A DNA stretch of 59,525 nt from the NCBI RefSeq assembly GCF_002217395.1, contig NZ_MUHD01000013.1, positions 1 through 59,525 of the forward strand. The letters are read 5' to 3'. The position numbers were made by a program, and so were the translations under genes. This DNA is from Flavobacterium plurextorum. Lineage in GTDB: Bacteria > Bacteroidota > Bacteroidia > Flavobacteriales > Flavobacteriaceae. Of this stretch, positions 33,398 through 42,113 are shown piece after piece. The notes below the pieces were generated by a model that was not told where the DNA came from, did not search any database, and saw only the letters and a list, made by a program, of their open reading frames with translations. Each line of letters opens with the position of its first letter. Positions within the stretch are counted from its first letter, which is position 1.

Positions 33398-34720
33398 TTA
33401 CTTCGTTAGAAGATATTTTGCAACAGCATCATAAGCAGGCAGAGAATACGGGTCGTTTGCTGTATTTCCCGCTACAGGATTTGATGCAAAACGCACAATA
33501 ACCATATCAGCTTTTGGATCAACGTAAATTACCTGTCCATGCACGCCGCGAGCACAAAATGCGCCGTGATCATTATTAGTTATCCACCACATGTTTCTAT
33601 AACTCCAACCTTTCAAGAGTGAATATCCGGCTTTTTCAAATGCTTTTTTATCACCGCCTTTTCTAATATCATCAATAGCAGCTTTAGGAATAATCTGGTC
33701 CTGCCCTACTTTACCATCATTTAAAATCAACTGCCCAAAGCGAGCCATATCTCGCAAACCAAGATTAAAACCACCACCCGCAAAAGGCGTTCCTATTGCA
33801 TCTACCGAAAAATATCCGTCTTGCTCAGCTCCTATTTTCCTCCATATCCTTTCAGACAAAACTTCAGGTACAGATTTACCCGTAACCCTGGCTATAATCC
33901 AACCCAAAACATCTGAATTAACCGTTTTATACCCAAAAGCATCTCCGTGAATACCTTTCTTCTTTACTGTTGGCAAATATTCATAATAAGTTCTCGGTCC
34001 GTCATAATCTTTAGGCTTTGGGAGTGGATTCCCTGCCGCAGAGAATTTCCAAATTTCTGCATTAGGATCTGCGTAATCTTCACTAAACTGCAGCGCCGTT
34101 GTCATATCCATAACCTGCCTTACAGTTGCATCTCCAAAAGCAGAATTTTTAAGCTCTGGAACGTAATAAGAAACCGTTTTCTCAGTATCTATCAAACCCT
34201 CTTTAGCCAATATAATTCCAAGAGTTCCCGTAAACGATTTGGTAACCGACATTGCCGCATGCTGTCCGTCAATCGTTAAAGCACCAAAATACTTTTCATA
34301 TACAATTTTTCCATGATGCATAACAATCACTCCATCCGCATAAACCTTTTCAAGCGACTCTTCCCACGTCATCGACTTAGTTTCTCCAAGAGGAACAAAC
34401 TTTACTTTATCAATATCTCTGTTAAAATTTGTTAGTATAGGAATTGAAGCTCCTAATCCGCGAGAAACATTTACAGTCGGCATAAACTGACGCATGTGCG
34501 CAACACTCCATCGAAGAGCCGGAAACTGAAAAAAACTCCCATCATCAAATCGAGGAATACGATCAGCGGGCGGCGGCGAACCAATCATCCATCCCATTCT
34601 TGCAGGATCACTTTGCAGCGCATCTAAATATTTCGTCTTTTCCTGAGCTTTAGAAATAGTTACACCTAAAAACATCAAGACAAAAAACAATAACCGAGAA
34701 CAAAAATGAAGTGATTTCAT
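33398..34720 (-). CDS. Serine hydrolase, beta-lactamase class C-like
   Basis: The 440-residue protein has an N-terminal signal (LLFFVLMFLGVTISKAQ) and a penicillin-binding/beta-lactamase fold. The nucleophile motif SVTK is at residues 158-161 (AAMSVTKSFTG). A YKTVNSDVLGW segment is in the position of the YxN motif, and GVHGQVIYVDP stands in for the KTG/HxG triad. Such periplasmic enzymes are usually esterases or peptidases rather than true lactamases. Substrate unknown. It converges on the DUF4421-like gene with 12 bases between stops. Confidence 0.88.
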   Translation of the reverse strand: MKSLHFCSRLLFFVLMFLGVTISKAQEKTKYLDALQSDPARMGWMIGSPPPADRIPRFDDGSFFQFPALRWSVAHMRQFMPTVNVSRGLGASIPILTNFNRDIDKVKFVPLGETKSMTWEESLEKVYADGVIVMHHGKIVYEKYFGALTIDGQHAAMSVTKSFTGTLGIILAKEGLIDTEKTVSYYVPELKNSAFGDATVRQVMDMTTALQFSEDYADPNAEIWKFSAAGNPLPKPKDYDGPRTYYEYLPTVKKKGIHGDAFGYKTVNSDVLGWIIARVTGKSVPEVLSERIWRKIGAEQDGYFSVDAIGTPFAGGGFNLGLRDMARFGQLILNDGKVGQDQIIPKAAIDDIRKGGDKKAFEKAGYSLLKGWSYRNMWWITNNDHGAFCARGVHGQVIYVDPKADMVIVRFASNPVAGNTANDPYSLPAYDAVAKYLLTK

Positions 34721-34966
34721 ATTATTTAATTTATAGAAATGAACACTAAAAGACTAAATATGGGGAGATAACAAATTCTTAGTAATAATAATTATAAGAA
34801 TTTACGCTAAGTTAAGAACTTAATTTCAAACACCTTACTATGTACGTTATAATACTTCTGCTAAAAAAGAAAAATAATAGTTATTTCACAGAAAGAACTT
34901 CTCTTACAAAACAAAACTTTCTTAAATTCGTTTCAAAATAATTAACCACTAATCCCAAATTAGTTT

Positions 34967-35467
34967 ATGAAAAACCTGCTAGTATTATTCTTTATTATGA
35001 TTACCTGCTCATTATCGGCACAATCGGCAACCAGTTATTTTGACAAAGCCATGAAAAAAGCCGAAGCCGGCAACACAAAAGGCGCAATCGCTGACTACAC
35101 TAAAGCAATCAGCCTGAATTCGAAATTTGCTGAAGCATACCAAAACCGAGGCGTAGCAAAACTCAAACTTAATGACCTAAAAGGAGCCTTGGCCGATTTT
35201 ACCCAAACAATTGAACTTGACAGCATGAACGCCGATGCTTTTACCGGCAGAGCAAACGTAAACTACAAGTTAATGAACTTTAAGGGCACAATTGAAGACT
35301 GCACCTCATCTCTTGGTTTAAACCCAAAAGATTATATCGCGTACAACCTGCGAGGTTTGGCCTATAATAAAATTGACGACAAAAAAAATGCCTGTAAAGA
35401 TTTTTCAAAAGCCATAGAACTTGGAAGTCAAAGTGCTGTAAAAAATAAAGCCACATTTTGTAAATAA
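34967..35467 (+). CDS. Exported TPR protein
   Basis: The 166-residue protein has a signal peptide (LLVLFFIMITCSLSAQS) and about four tetratricopeptide repeats (DYTKAISLNSKFAEAYQNRG and similar, about 35-160). It is a periplasmic scaffold-type protein with no catalytic domain. It ends at a strong terminator and is a single-gene unit. A 246-base AT-rich region without an evident gene precedes it. Confidence 0.85.
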   Translation: MKNLLVLFFIMITCSLSAQSATSYFDKAMKKAEAGNTKGAIADYTKAISLNSKFAEAYQNRGVAKLKLNDLKGALADFTQTIELDSMNADAFTGRANVNYKLMNFKGTIEDCTSSLGLNPKDYIAYNLRGLAYNKIDDKKNACKDFSKAIELGSQSAVKNKATFCK

Positions 35468-35486
35468 AAAACAAGCTTTGAAAAGC

Positions 35487-35531
35487 AAAAAAAGCAATCT
35501 GTAAATATTTTTTTACAGATTGCTTTTTTGT
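35487..35531 (+). terminator. Terminator after the TPR gene
   Basis: AAAAAGCAATCTGTAAA and TTTACAGATTGCTTTTTT form a 17-base stem around a T/A loop, with a T run on the plus strand. Confidence 0.9.
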
Positions 35532-35634
35532 TTAGACAAAAACAGACGTAAAGCACTAATAATCTATGATTTTCACTCTCCACTAAGAGATTCTCTAAGA
35601 TTTTCTTCTATTTTTGTTTATCTAATTGTAAAAA

Positions 35635-36534
35635 ATGGTAAACAACATAAAAACTGTTTTCAGTATTAAAGATCTAGAGAATTTATCTGGAATAAAAGCG
35701 CATACGATTCGTATTTGGGAAAAGAGATATAATATTCTAGAACCAATGCGTACAGACACTAATATAAGATTTTACAATCTGCAGAATCTGCAAAAACTAT
35801 TAAACATAACCTTACTGCATGAGTATGGTTATAAAATTTCTAAAATTGCAACTTATCCTGAAGAAAGGATACCAGAATTAGTACGCGAAATTATATCGAA
35901 GAAAAATTCTCAAAACTTTGCCATAACCTCTTTTAAAATGGCAATGATGAATTTTGACCAAGAATTATTCTTCAATACTTTCGATTGGCTTATTGCCGAA
36001 AAAACGTTTAAAGAAGTTTTCAAAGAACATTTTCTTCCTTTGTTGAAAGAACTAGGATTATTGTGGCAGTCAGAAACCATCACGCCGGCAAATGAACATT
36101 TTATGAGTCATTTGATCAAGCAAAAAATACTGATTTACACAGAAAGTCTTCAAATTCAAAAACCAACTAGAACAGATAGAATCTTTGTGCTGTCACTGCC
36201 TTTAAATGAAGTGCACAGTATAGGATTACTCTATCTTCAATATGAAATTTTATTAAAAGGATACAAAACCATATATCTTGGAGAAAGTATGCCTATTGAA
36301 AACCTGCAGGATTTAACGAAGCATTTTGAAAATATCACTTTTGTCTCAATGATGACTATTCAGCCAGACCGCAGCGTTATCAATCAATATGTAAAATCGA
36401 TGGGGCAAAAACTATTGCTGAAAAACAACGAAATATGGCTGATAGGCAATATGATTGAATATATTGATAGAAAAGTTTTACCCGAAAGAATTCAAATTTT
36501 TGATTCGATGCAAGAAACAATTGAAAGAATTTAA
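35635..36534 (+). CDS. CarH/LitR-like MerR regulator with B12-binding domain
   Basis: The 299-residue protein has an N-terminal MerR HTH (FSIKDLENLSGIKAHTIRIW, about 8-75), a helical cobalamin-cap domain (about 95-175) and a B12-binding Rossmann domain (about 183-299). The cap holds W144-x9-E154-H155, the photoreceptor motif of CarH. The Rossmann part has EVHSIG with the cobalt-ligand His194, then a SMM in place of SxL; the final GG is GN. In Myxococcus and Thermus such proteins use adenosylcobalamin to repress carotenoid genes in the dark and release DNA on illumination. It lies directly upstream of crtI, crtB, crtZ and a photolyase, fitting that role. A TATTTTTG box near 35608 may be its promoter. 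Confidence 0.9.
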   Translation: MVNNIKTVFSIKDLENLSGIKAHTIRIWEKRYNILEPMRTDTNIRFYNLQNLQKLLNITLLHEYGYKISKIATYPEERIPELVREIISKKNSQNFAITSFKMAMMNFDQELFFNTFDWLIAEKTFKEVFKEHFLPLLKELGLLWQSETITPANEHFMSHLIKQKILIYTESLQIQKPTRTDRIFVLSLPLNEVHSIGLLYLQYEILLKGYKTIYLGESMPIENLQDLTKHFENITFVSMMTIQPDRSVINQYVKSMGQKLLLKNNEIWLIGNMIEYIDRKVLPERIQIFDSMQETIERI

Positions 36535-36540
36535 TTTTAT

Positions 36541-36574
36541 TGTTTAACTTTTCTGTACATTTGTTAAACAAATG
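36541..36574 (+). promoter_or_regulatory. crtI promoter with overlapping operator palindrome
   Basis: TACATTTG (36556-36563) is a -7 box. The perfect palindrome CATTTGTT-A-AACAAATG (36558-36574) overlaps it and includes the crtI ATG. TGTTTAAC (36541-36548) is also an inverted copy of GTTAAACA (36563-36570). Binding by the upstream CarH-like regulator at these sites would block crt transcription. The TSS would fall within a few bases of the start codon. Confidence 0.6.
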
Positions 36575-38038
36575 AAGAAAACAATAACAATCATAGGATC
36601 AGGATTTTCTTCCTTGGCTGCTTCATGTTACTTGGCTCAGCAGGGAAATCAAGTTACTGTATACGAAAAAAACCACTCTATTGGCGGGCGGGCACGACAG
36701 TTTAAAAAAGATGGTTTTACTTTCGATATGGGACCAAGCTGGTATTGGATGCCAGATGTTTTTGAACGTTTTTTTCAGGATTTTGATAAAAAACCATCGG
36801 ATTATTATGAGCTCATAAAACTAAATCCTGCTTATCGGGTTTATTTTGGAGTTAATGATTTTATAAGCATTTGCGATAATCTAGAAGAAATAAAAAACGC
36901 CTTCGAAAATATTGAAAAAGGCAGTGCTAAAAAACTAGAAAACTTTATTAACCAAGCCAAAAGCAATTATGACATTGCCATAAAAGATTTGGTTTACCGT
37001 CCGGGAGTTTCTCCGCTTGAACTAATTACTGCCAAAACAGCTTTAAAACTTAATCAGTTCTTTGGTTCTATAAGTATTGACATTCGTAAAGAATTTCAAA
37101 ACGAGAGACTAATTCAGATTTTAGAATTTCCCGTTTTATTTCTTGGAGCAAAACCAACTAAAACGCCTTCTTTCTATAATTTTATGAATTATGCTGATTT
37201 TGGTCTTGGAACTTGGCATCCAAAAACGGGAATGTTTGATGTAGTTCAAAGTCTCGAAAGTCTTGCTCTAGAACTTGGCGTAGTAATTAAAACAAACACT
37301 GTTGTTGAGAAAATAATTGTTGAAAACAAAACTGCAACAGGAATTGTTATCAACGGAGATTTTATAAAATCTGACGTTGTATTGAGCGGTGCCGATTATC
37401 AGCATACTGAAACTTTGCTCGAAAAACACCATCGTGTTTATTCTAACACGTATTGGGAAAACCGAATTTTCGCCCCTTCTTCGCTCCTGTTTTTTGTTGG
37501 TTTTAATAAAAAAATAGAAAACATCTCACATCATGCTTTATTTTTTGATGTTGATTTCGATAAACATGCAATTGCTATTTACGATAATCCAAAATGGCCT
37601 GAAGCACCTTTATTCTATGCCAATTTCCCTTCTAAAACAGATCGAACAGCGGCTCCAGACGGAATGGAAAGCGGTTTTTTCTTAATTCCGCTTGCACCCG
37701 GAATTGAAGATAGTGAAGCATTAAGAGAAGAATATTTCGAAAAAATAATCAGTCGTTTTGAAAACCTTACACAGCAAGAAATCAGAAATAACATTATATT
37801 TAAAAGATCATTCTGTAAAAATGATTTTATTGCAGATTATAATGCATTCAAAGGAAATGCTTACGGAATGGCCAATACATTATTACAAACGGCTTTCCTG
37901 CGTCCAAAATTGAAAAGCAAAAAAATCAAAAATTTATATTTCACAGGACAATTAACAGTTCCTGGTCCAGGAGTTCCGCCTGCTTTAATATCAGGAAAAC
38001 TAGCAGCTGAATTAATTCAAAAATCTTTTAGATCGTAA
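36572..38038 (+). CDS. crtI: Phytoene desaturase
   Basis: The 488-residue FAD-dependent CrtI-type enzyme converts phytoene to lycopene in carotenoid synthesis. It has the dinucleotide motif TIIGSGFSSLAASCYLAQQG at residues 5-24, then EKNHSIGGRARQF, and the C-terminal flavin motif LYFTGQLTVPGPGVPPALIS. The start codon sits in a palindrome overlapping the -7 box, so the mRNA may be nearly leaderless. It is followed four bases later by crtB. Confidence 0.95.
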   Translation: MKKTITIIGSGFSSLAASCYLAQQGNQVTVYEKNHSIGGRARQFKKDGFTFDMGPSWYWMPDVFERFFQDFDKKPSDYYELIKLNPAYRVYFGVNDFISICDNLEEIKNAFENIEKGSAKKLENFINQAKSNYDIAIKDLVYRPGVSPLELITAKTALKLNQFFGSISIDIRKEFQNERLIQILEFPVLFLGAKPTKTPSFYNFMNYADFGLGTWHPKTGMFDVVQSLESLALELGVVIKTNTVVEKIIVENKTATGIVINGDFIKSDVVLSGADYQHTETLLEKHHRVYSNTYWENRIFAPSSLLFFVGFNKKIENISHHALFFDVDFDKHAIAIYDNPKWPEAPLFYANFPSKTDRTAAPDGMESGFFLIPLAPGIEDSEALREEYFEKIISRFENLTQQEIRNNIIFKRSFCKNDFIADYNAFKGNAYGMANTLLQTAFLRPKLKSKKIKNLYFTGQLTVPGPGVPPALISGKLAAELIQKSFRS

Positions 38039-38042
38039 AAAA

Positions 38043-38882
38043 ATGAAATCACTATTCGACGACGTTTCTTTCAAGTGCAGTAAACTGGTTACTAAAAACT
38101 ACAGCTCTTCTTTTTCGATAGCTGTAAAAATGCTCTCGCCAAGTATTCGTGATGCGATATACAGCATTTATGGCTTTGTTCGTTTTGCCGATGAAATTGT
38201 CGATTCTTTTCATGATTATGAAAAAGAAAGTCTTATTGACGATTTTGAAAAAGAATACTATAAAGCTGTAAATCTCGGAATAAGCCTTAACCCAATTCTA
38301 AACTCTTTTCAACATACCGTAAAAGAATATAATATTACCGATGATTTAATTCAGGCATTCTTAAAAAGCATGAAGCAAGATCTCACAAAATCAAATTACA
38401 ATACACAAAATGAATATGCCGATTATATTTATGGTTCTGCCGATGTTGTCGGCTTAATGTGTCTAAAGGTTTTTACAAAAGGAAATAATACAAAATACGA
38501 ACAGCTTAAAAATGAAGCAATGCGATTAGGATCAGCTTTTCAGAAGGTAAATTTCCTTAGAGATTTAAAAGATGATAATTTGATTTTAAACAGAACTTAT
38601 TTTCCCGGCATCAATTTGAATAATTTTACTGAAGCTGCAAAAACGCAAATTATCAACGAAATAGAAGACGATTTTAATATTGCTTATCAAGGAATTGTAA
38701 AATTGCCAATTGAAGCAAAATTTGGGGTTTACACTGCTTATGTTTATTACAAAAAACTGCTTACTAAATTAAAAAACACACCTTATCACGAAATTGGAAA
38801 CTCAAGGATTCGTGTTTCTAATTATACAAAAGCAGGACTTTTGGCGCAGTCATTTGTAACATATAAACTGAAACTAGTATAA
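38043..38882 (+). CDS. crtB: Phytoene synthase
   Basis: The 279-residue trans-isoprenyl diphosphate synthase joins two geranylgeranyl diphosphates into phytoene. The first Asp motif is in FVRFADEIVDSF, and the second region in RLGSAFQKVNFLRDLKDD. Other typical pieces are NYSSSFSIAVKML and a DLTKSNYNTQNEYADYIYGS block. It lies four bases after crtI, so the two are cotranscribed and probably under the CarH-like regulator. Confidence 0.95.
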   Translation: MKSLFDDVSFKCSKLVTKNYSSSFSIAVKMLSPSIRDAIYSIYGFVRFADEIVDSFHDYEKESLIDDFEKEYYKAVNLGISLNPILNSFQHTVKEYNITDDLIQAFLKSMKQDLTKSNYNTQNEYADYIYGSADVVGLMCLKVFTKGNNTKYEQLKNEAMRLGSAFQKVNFLRDLKDDNLILNRTYFPGINLNNFTEAAKTQIINEIEDDFNIAYQGIVKLPIEAKFGVYTAYVYYKKLLTKLKNTPYHEIGNSRIRVSNYTKAGLLAQSFVTYKLKLV

Positions 38883-38895
38883 TTTCGTTCCGTTT

Positions 38896-38923
38896 GTCAT
38901 TTCGACCGAAAGGAGAAATTGAC
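38896..38923. repeat. Short dispersed hairpin repeat
   Basis: GTCATTTCGACCGAAAGGAG followed by AAATTGAC forms an imperfect stem (GTCA.TTTC against GAAATTGAC). I recall this TTTCGACCGAAGGGAGAAA family as abundant between genes in Flavobacterium. It lies between crtB and crtZ. Confidence 0.55.
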
Positions 38924-38980
38924 AAGAACAAGTAAATGATAAATTCAAACAATTATTAGAACAAATTCAAAACACAAAAA

Positions 38981-39421
38981 ATGGTTTCCTTTTTAATCTT
39001 TTTAGGCGTTTTTTTATTCATGGAATGCGTAACATGGCTTACTCACAAATATGTAATGCACGGTTTCATGTGGTATTTTCATGCAGATCATCATCAGCCC
39101 AAATACGAGCATCCTTTTGAGCGCAATGACATTTTCTTTGTTCTATTTGCAATACCAAGTATTCTATTATTTTATTTTGGTGTTCAGGGCGGTTTCAATT
39201 ATTTGTTTTTCATTGCCTGCGGTGTAACACTTTACGGAGCTTGTTATTTTTTAATTCACGATGTTCTAATACATCAGCGTTTCAAATGGTTTAAAAATAC
39301 CAAAAACAAATACCTCATCGGATTACGAAAGGCTCATAAAATACACCATAAACACTTAAATAAAGAAAAAGGAGAATGCTTCGGAATGTTGTTTGTTCCG
39401 TTTAAATATTACAAAATGTAA
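38981..39421 (+). CDS. crtZ: Beta-carotene hydroxylase
   Basis: The 146-residue membrane di-iron hydroxylase of the fatty-acid-hydroxylase superfamily has the histidine boxes HKYVMH, HADHH, HDVLIH and HKIHHKH and about four membrane helices. It adds hydroxyl groups to beta-carotene to make zeaxanthin, the usual yellow pigment of the group. A lycopene cyclase (crtY), needed between lycopene and beta-carotene, is absent from this cluster and must lie elsewhere. Confidence 0.92.
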   Translation: MVSFLIFLGVFLFMECVTWLTHKYVMHGFMWYFHADHHQPKYEHPFERNDIFFVLFAIPSILLFYFGVQGGFNYLFFIACGVTLYGACYFLIHDVLIHQRFKWFKNTKNKYLIGLRKAHKIHHKHLNKEKGECFGMLFVPFKYYKM

Positions 39422-39460
39422 AATCCTTTTAAAGCGTCAAAAAAATAGATTCTCAAAACA

Positions 39461-40756
39461 ATGACAAAACAAAAAGTTTCTTTTTTCTGGTTCAGACGTG
39501 ATTTACGTCTGGAAGACAATACAGGTTTGTTTCATGCTTTACAATCAAACTTTCCTGTTGTTCCATTATTTATTTTTGATGATGATATATTGGAAAATCT
39601 TCCTGCAAATGATGCCAGAGTAAGCTTTATTTATGATTCACTTCAAAAAATAAATTCAGAATTAAATACTTTAGGTTCTTCACTATTGATCAAAAAAGGT
39701 AAAACGATCGAAGTTTGGAAATCACTTTTAGAAGAATTTGATATTCAAAACCTTTTCTTTAATAAAGATTATGAGCCGTTTGCGATCAAACGTGACATTG
39801 CCATTTGCTCTTTATTGAAAGAAAACAATATAGAGTGTTTTTCATATAAAGATCACGTAATTTTTGAAGAGAAAGAAATCACAAAATCTGACGGGCTTCC
39901 ATATACCATTTACACACCTTATAAAAATAAATGGCTAGAAAAATACCATTTTTCAGGAGCTGCGATTGAATATGATTCCGGTTCATTTCGATCTAATTTT
40001 GTAAAAAGTCAATTTACATTTCCAGAATTATCTGAAATTGGTTTTGACCGAAGTCCTATAAAAGTACTTCCGCATAACTTAACTCAAATTGCCAATTACA
40101 AAGAAACTAGAGATTTTCCTGCTCTAGACAGCACTTCTTACCTTTCGCCGCATTTACGATTTGGTACGGTAAGTATTCGTAAATTAGTGAATTGGGCAAA
40201 TAGAAAGAATCAAACTTTCTTAAGCGAATTAATCTGGCGAGAATTTTTTATTCAAATTCTGTTTAGCTTTCCCAATTGTGTAAACAACAATTTCAAATCA
40301 GCTTACGACGGAATTCAATGGCGCAATAACGAAGACGATTTTAAGCGCTGGTGTTCTGGAACAACTGGTTACCCAATGGTCGATGCAGGAATGCGGCAAC
40401 TAAACGAAACAGGATATATGCACAATCGTGTTCGAATGGTTGTTGCGAGTTTTTTATGTAAACATTTGTTGATCAACTGGCAGTGGGGAGAAGCTTATTT
40501 TGCCGAAAAACTTTTAGATTTCGAATTAGCTTCAAACGTAGGAAACTGGCAATGGGCAGCAGGAACCGGTTGTGATGCCGCGCCTTATTTTAGAGTATTC
40601 AATCCTGAAATTCAGCAAAAGAAATTTGATACAAAAGGAGAATACATCCGCAAGTGGATTCCAGAATTTGATTTTGGTTATAATGAACCAATGATCGATC
40701 ATGCATTTGCAAGAGATCGAGCGATTGCAACTTATAAAGCTGGAATTTTAAAATAG
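39461..40756 (+). CDS. Deoxyribodipyrimidine photolyase (class I)
   Basis: The 431-residue FAD protein repairs UV-induced pyrimidine dimers using light. The N-terminal antenna domain begins FFWFRRDLRLEDNTGL. The FAD domain has ELIWREFF, WCSGTTGYPMVDAGMRQL, MHNRVRM and GNWQWAAGTGCDAAPYFRVF, as in CPD class I photolyases. The second chromophore cannot be read from the sequence. It follows crtZ by 39 bases, so repair and pigment genes may share control by the CarH-like regulator. It ends at an inverted repeat. Confidence 0.93.
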   Translation: MTKQKVSFFWFRRDLRLEDNTGLFHALQSNFPVVPLFIFDDDILENLPANDARVSFIYDSLQKINSELNTLGSSLLIKKGKTIEVWKSLLEEFDIQNLFFNKDYEPFAIKRDIAICSLLKENNIECFSYKDHVIFEEKEITKSDGLPYTIYTPYKNKWLEKYHFSGAAIEYDSGSFRSNFVKSQFTFPELSEIGFDRSPIKVLPHNLTQIANYKETRDFPALDSTSYLSPHLRFGTVSIRKLVNWANRKNQTFLSELIWREFFIQILFSFPNCVNNNFKSAYDGIQWRNNEDDFKRWCSGTTGYPMVDAGMRQLNETGYMHNRVRMVVASFLCKHLLINWQWGEAYFAEKLLDFELASNVGNWQWAAGTGCDAAPYFRVFNPEIQQKKFDTKGEYIRKWIPEFDFGYNEPMIDHAFARDRAIATYKAGILK

Positions 40757-40766
40757 TTTGTCTTGA

Positions 40767-40803
40767 TTTCAGGTTTCAGGTTACGTAACCGGAAACCTGA
40801 AAC
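40767..40803. terminator. Inverted repeat between the photolyase and ABC1 kinase genes
   Basis: TTTCAGGTTTCAGGTTACG and AACCGGAAACCTGAAAC can pair. It carries the same TTTCAGGTTTC words as the repeat at 19654. It sits where both convergent transcripts end and probably serves both. Confidence 0.6.
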
Positions 40804-40808
40804 AAAAC

Positions 40809-42113
40809 TTAATACTTCAAATAATTTTCAACAACAATCTTTGCTTTCAAATCAAACATTAAATTATACAAACCAAAGAAAGTACGGTTCATATAAATAA
40901 AGTGTTTAGAACCTCTGTTCCCGTTCATTTTTTTGAGACTTGTATCATTTGAGAAACGCTCTCCTAATTTTGCAATGCTGTCAAAAAACGTTTCATCAGA
41001 AAAATCGAAAGTTTCATTTTGAAAAGGTCTTGTAAAAAGCGACAGCAAATCATGAAACATCTCAGTAAAATATTCAATTTCGACTGGCGTATCGTCTTTG
41101 CGAAGAATTTCTAACTCGAACAATTTTTCATTAAACAAAGCTTTATCTGTAATTACATTTTTATTAATCAATTCAAAATACGGCGTATAAAAATCATCAG
41201 GAATTTGTTTCATACAACCAAAATCTAATGCAATTAACTGATTTTGATCATCAACCAAAAAGTTTCCAGGATGTGGATCTGCGTGTACTTTTCTTAAAAC
41301 ATGAATTTGGTACATATAAAAATCCCAAAGCGCCTGTCCTAGTTCATCACCTACTTTCTGATCTTTATTTTTCGCGGTAAATTCTGAAAGATGAATTCCC
41401 GTCATCCAATCCATCGTGATAATTTTCTCTGACGAGAACTCTGGATAGTAATTAGGAAAAATAATATTTTCGATTTTACTGCAGGCTTTTACAACTTCTT
41501 GACTTTGCTTTAATTCTAATAAATAGTTGGTTTCTTCGATCAGTTTATCTTCAACTTCTTTAAAATATTTATCTGAATCTTTTCCCTGCAGATTAAACAT
41601 TCTAATAGCAATAGGTTTAACCAAAGCCAAATCTGAAGAAATACTATTGGCTACTCCTGGATATTGAATTTTAACGGCCAGCTTTTTACCATTCTTTTTT
41701 GCCAAATGCACTTGACCAATACTTGCTGCATTTACAGAATTTGCATTGAATTCATCAAAAATCTCGTAAGGTGTTTTGCCAAAATTACTTTTGAATGTTT
41801 TTAAAACTAATGGTGCTGAAAGCGGCGGAACTGAAAATTGCGATAATGAAAATTTCTCTACGTAAGCTTGAGGCAAAAAATTCTTGTCCATGCTTAACAT
41901 TTGAGCCACTTTGAGCGCACTGCCTTTTAAGCTTTTTAGTCCGTCATAAATATCTTCGGCATTATTCTCATTCAGTTTGTCTCGAGTTAAATCAGGATTA
42001 ACCATTTTCTCGGCATAATGCTTAACATAGTTTACACCAATTTTTGCTCCCGTTTGAACCAATTTTCCGGCTCTTTCTATTTTCGAGGTTGGAATATAAT
42101 CGATCGTTTTCAT
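40809..42113 (-). CDS. ABC1/UbiB-family atypical kinase
   Basis: The 434-residue protein of the ABC1 (AarF/UbiB) family has the KxGQ-type region around LKSLKGSALKVAQMLSMD, SIGQVHLAKKNGKKLAVKIQ (nucleotide-binding Lys), and the catalytic VHADPHPGNFLVDDQNQLIA followed by LDFGCM. Members support quinone or other isoprenoid-lipid metabolism. Its start overlaps the end of the TetR-like gene by four bases (ATGA), so translation is coupled. Confidence 0.9.
   Translation of the reverse strand: MKTIDYIPTSKIERAGKLVQTGAKIGVNYVKHYAEKMVNPDLTRDKLNENNAEDIYDGLKSLKGSALKVAQMLSMDKNFLPQAYVEKFSLSQFSVPPLSAPLVLKTFKSNFGKTPYEIFDEFNANSVNAASIGQVHLAKKNGKKLAVKIQYPGVANSISSDLALVKPIAIRMFNLQGKDSDKYFKEVEDKLIEETNYLLELKQSQEVVKACSKIENIIFPNYYPEFSSEKIITMDWMTGIHLSEFTAKNKDQKVGDELGQALWDFYMYQIHVLRKVHADPHPGNFLVDDQNQLIALDFGCMKQIPDDFYTPYFELINKNVITDKALFNEKLFELEILRKDDTPVEIEYFTEMFHDLLSLFTRPFQNETFDFSDETFFDSIAKLGERFSNDTSLKKMNGNRGSKHFIYMNRTFFGLYNLMFDLKAKIVVENYLKY

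Noticed and set aside
33947..34279. Plus-strand frame of 110 codons inside the serine hydrolase gene
   Set aside because: It is antisense to a gene with clear catalytic motifs and has no signal or promoter.
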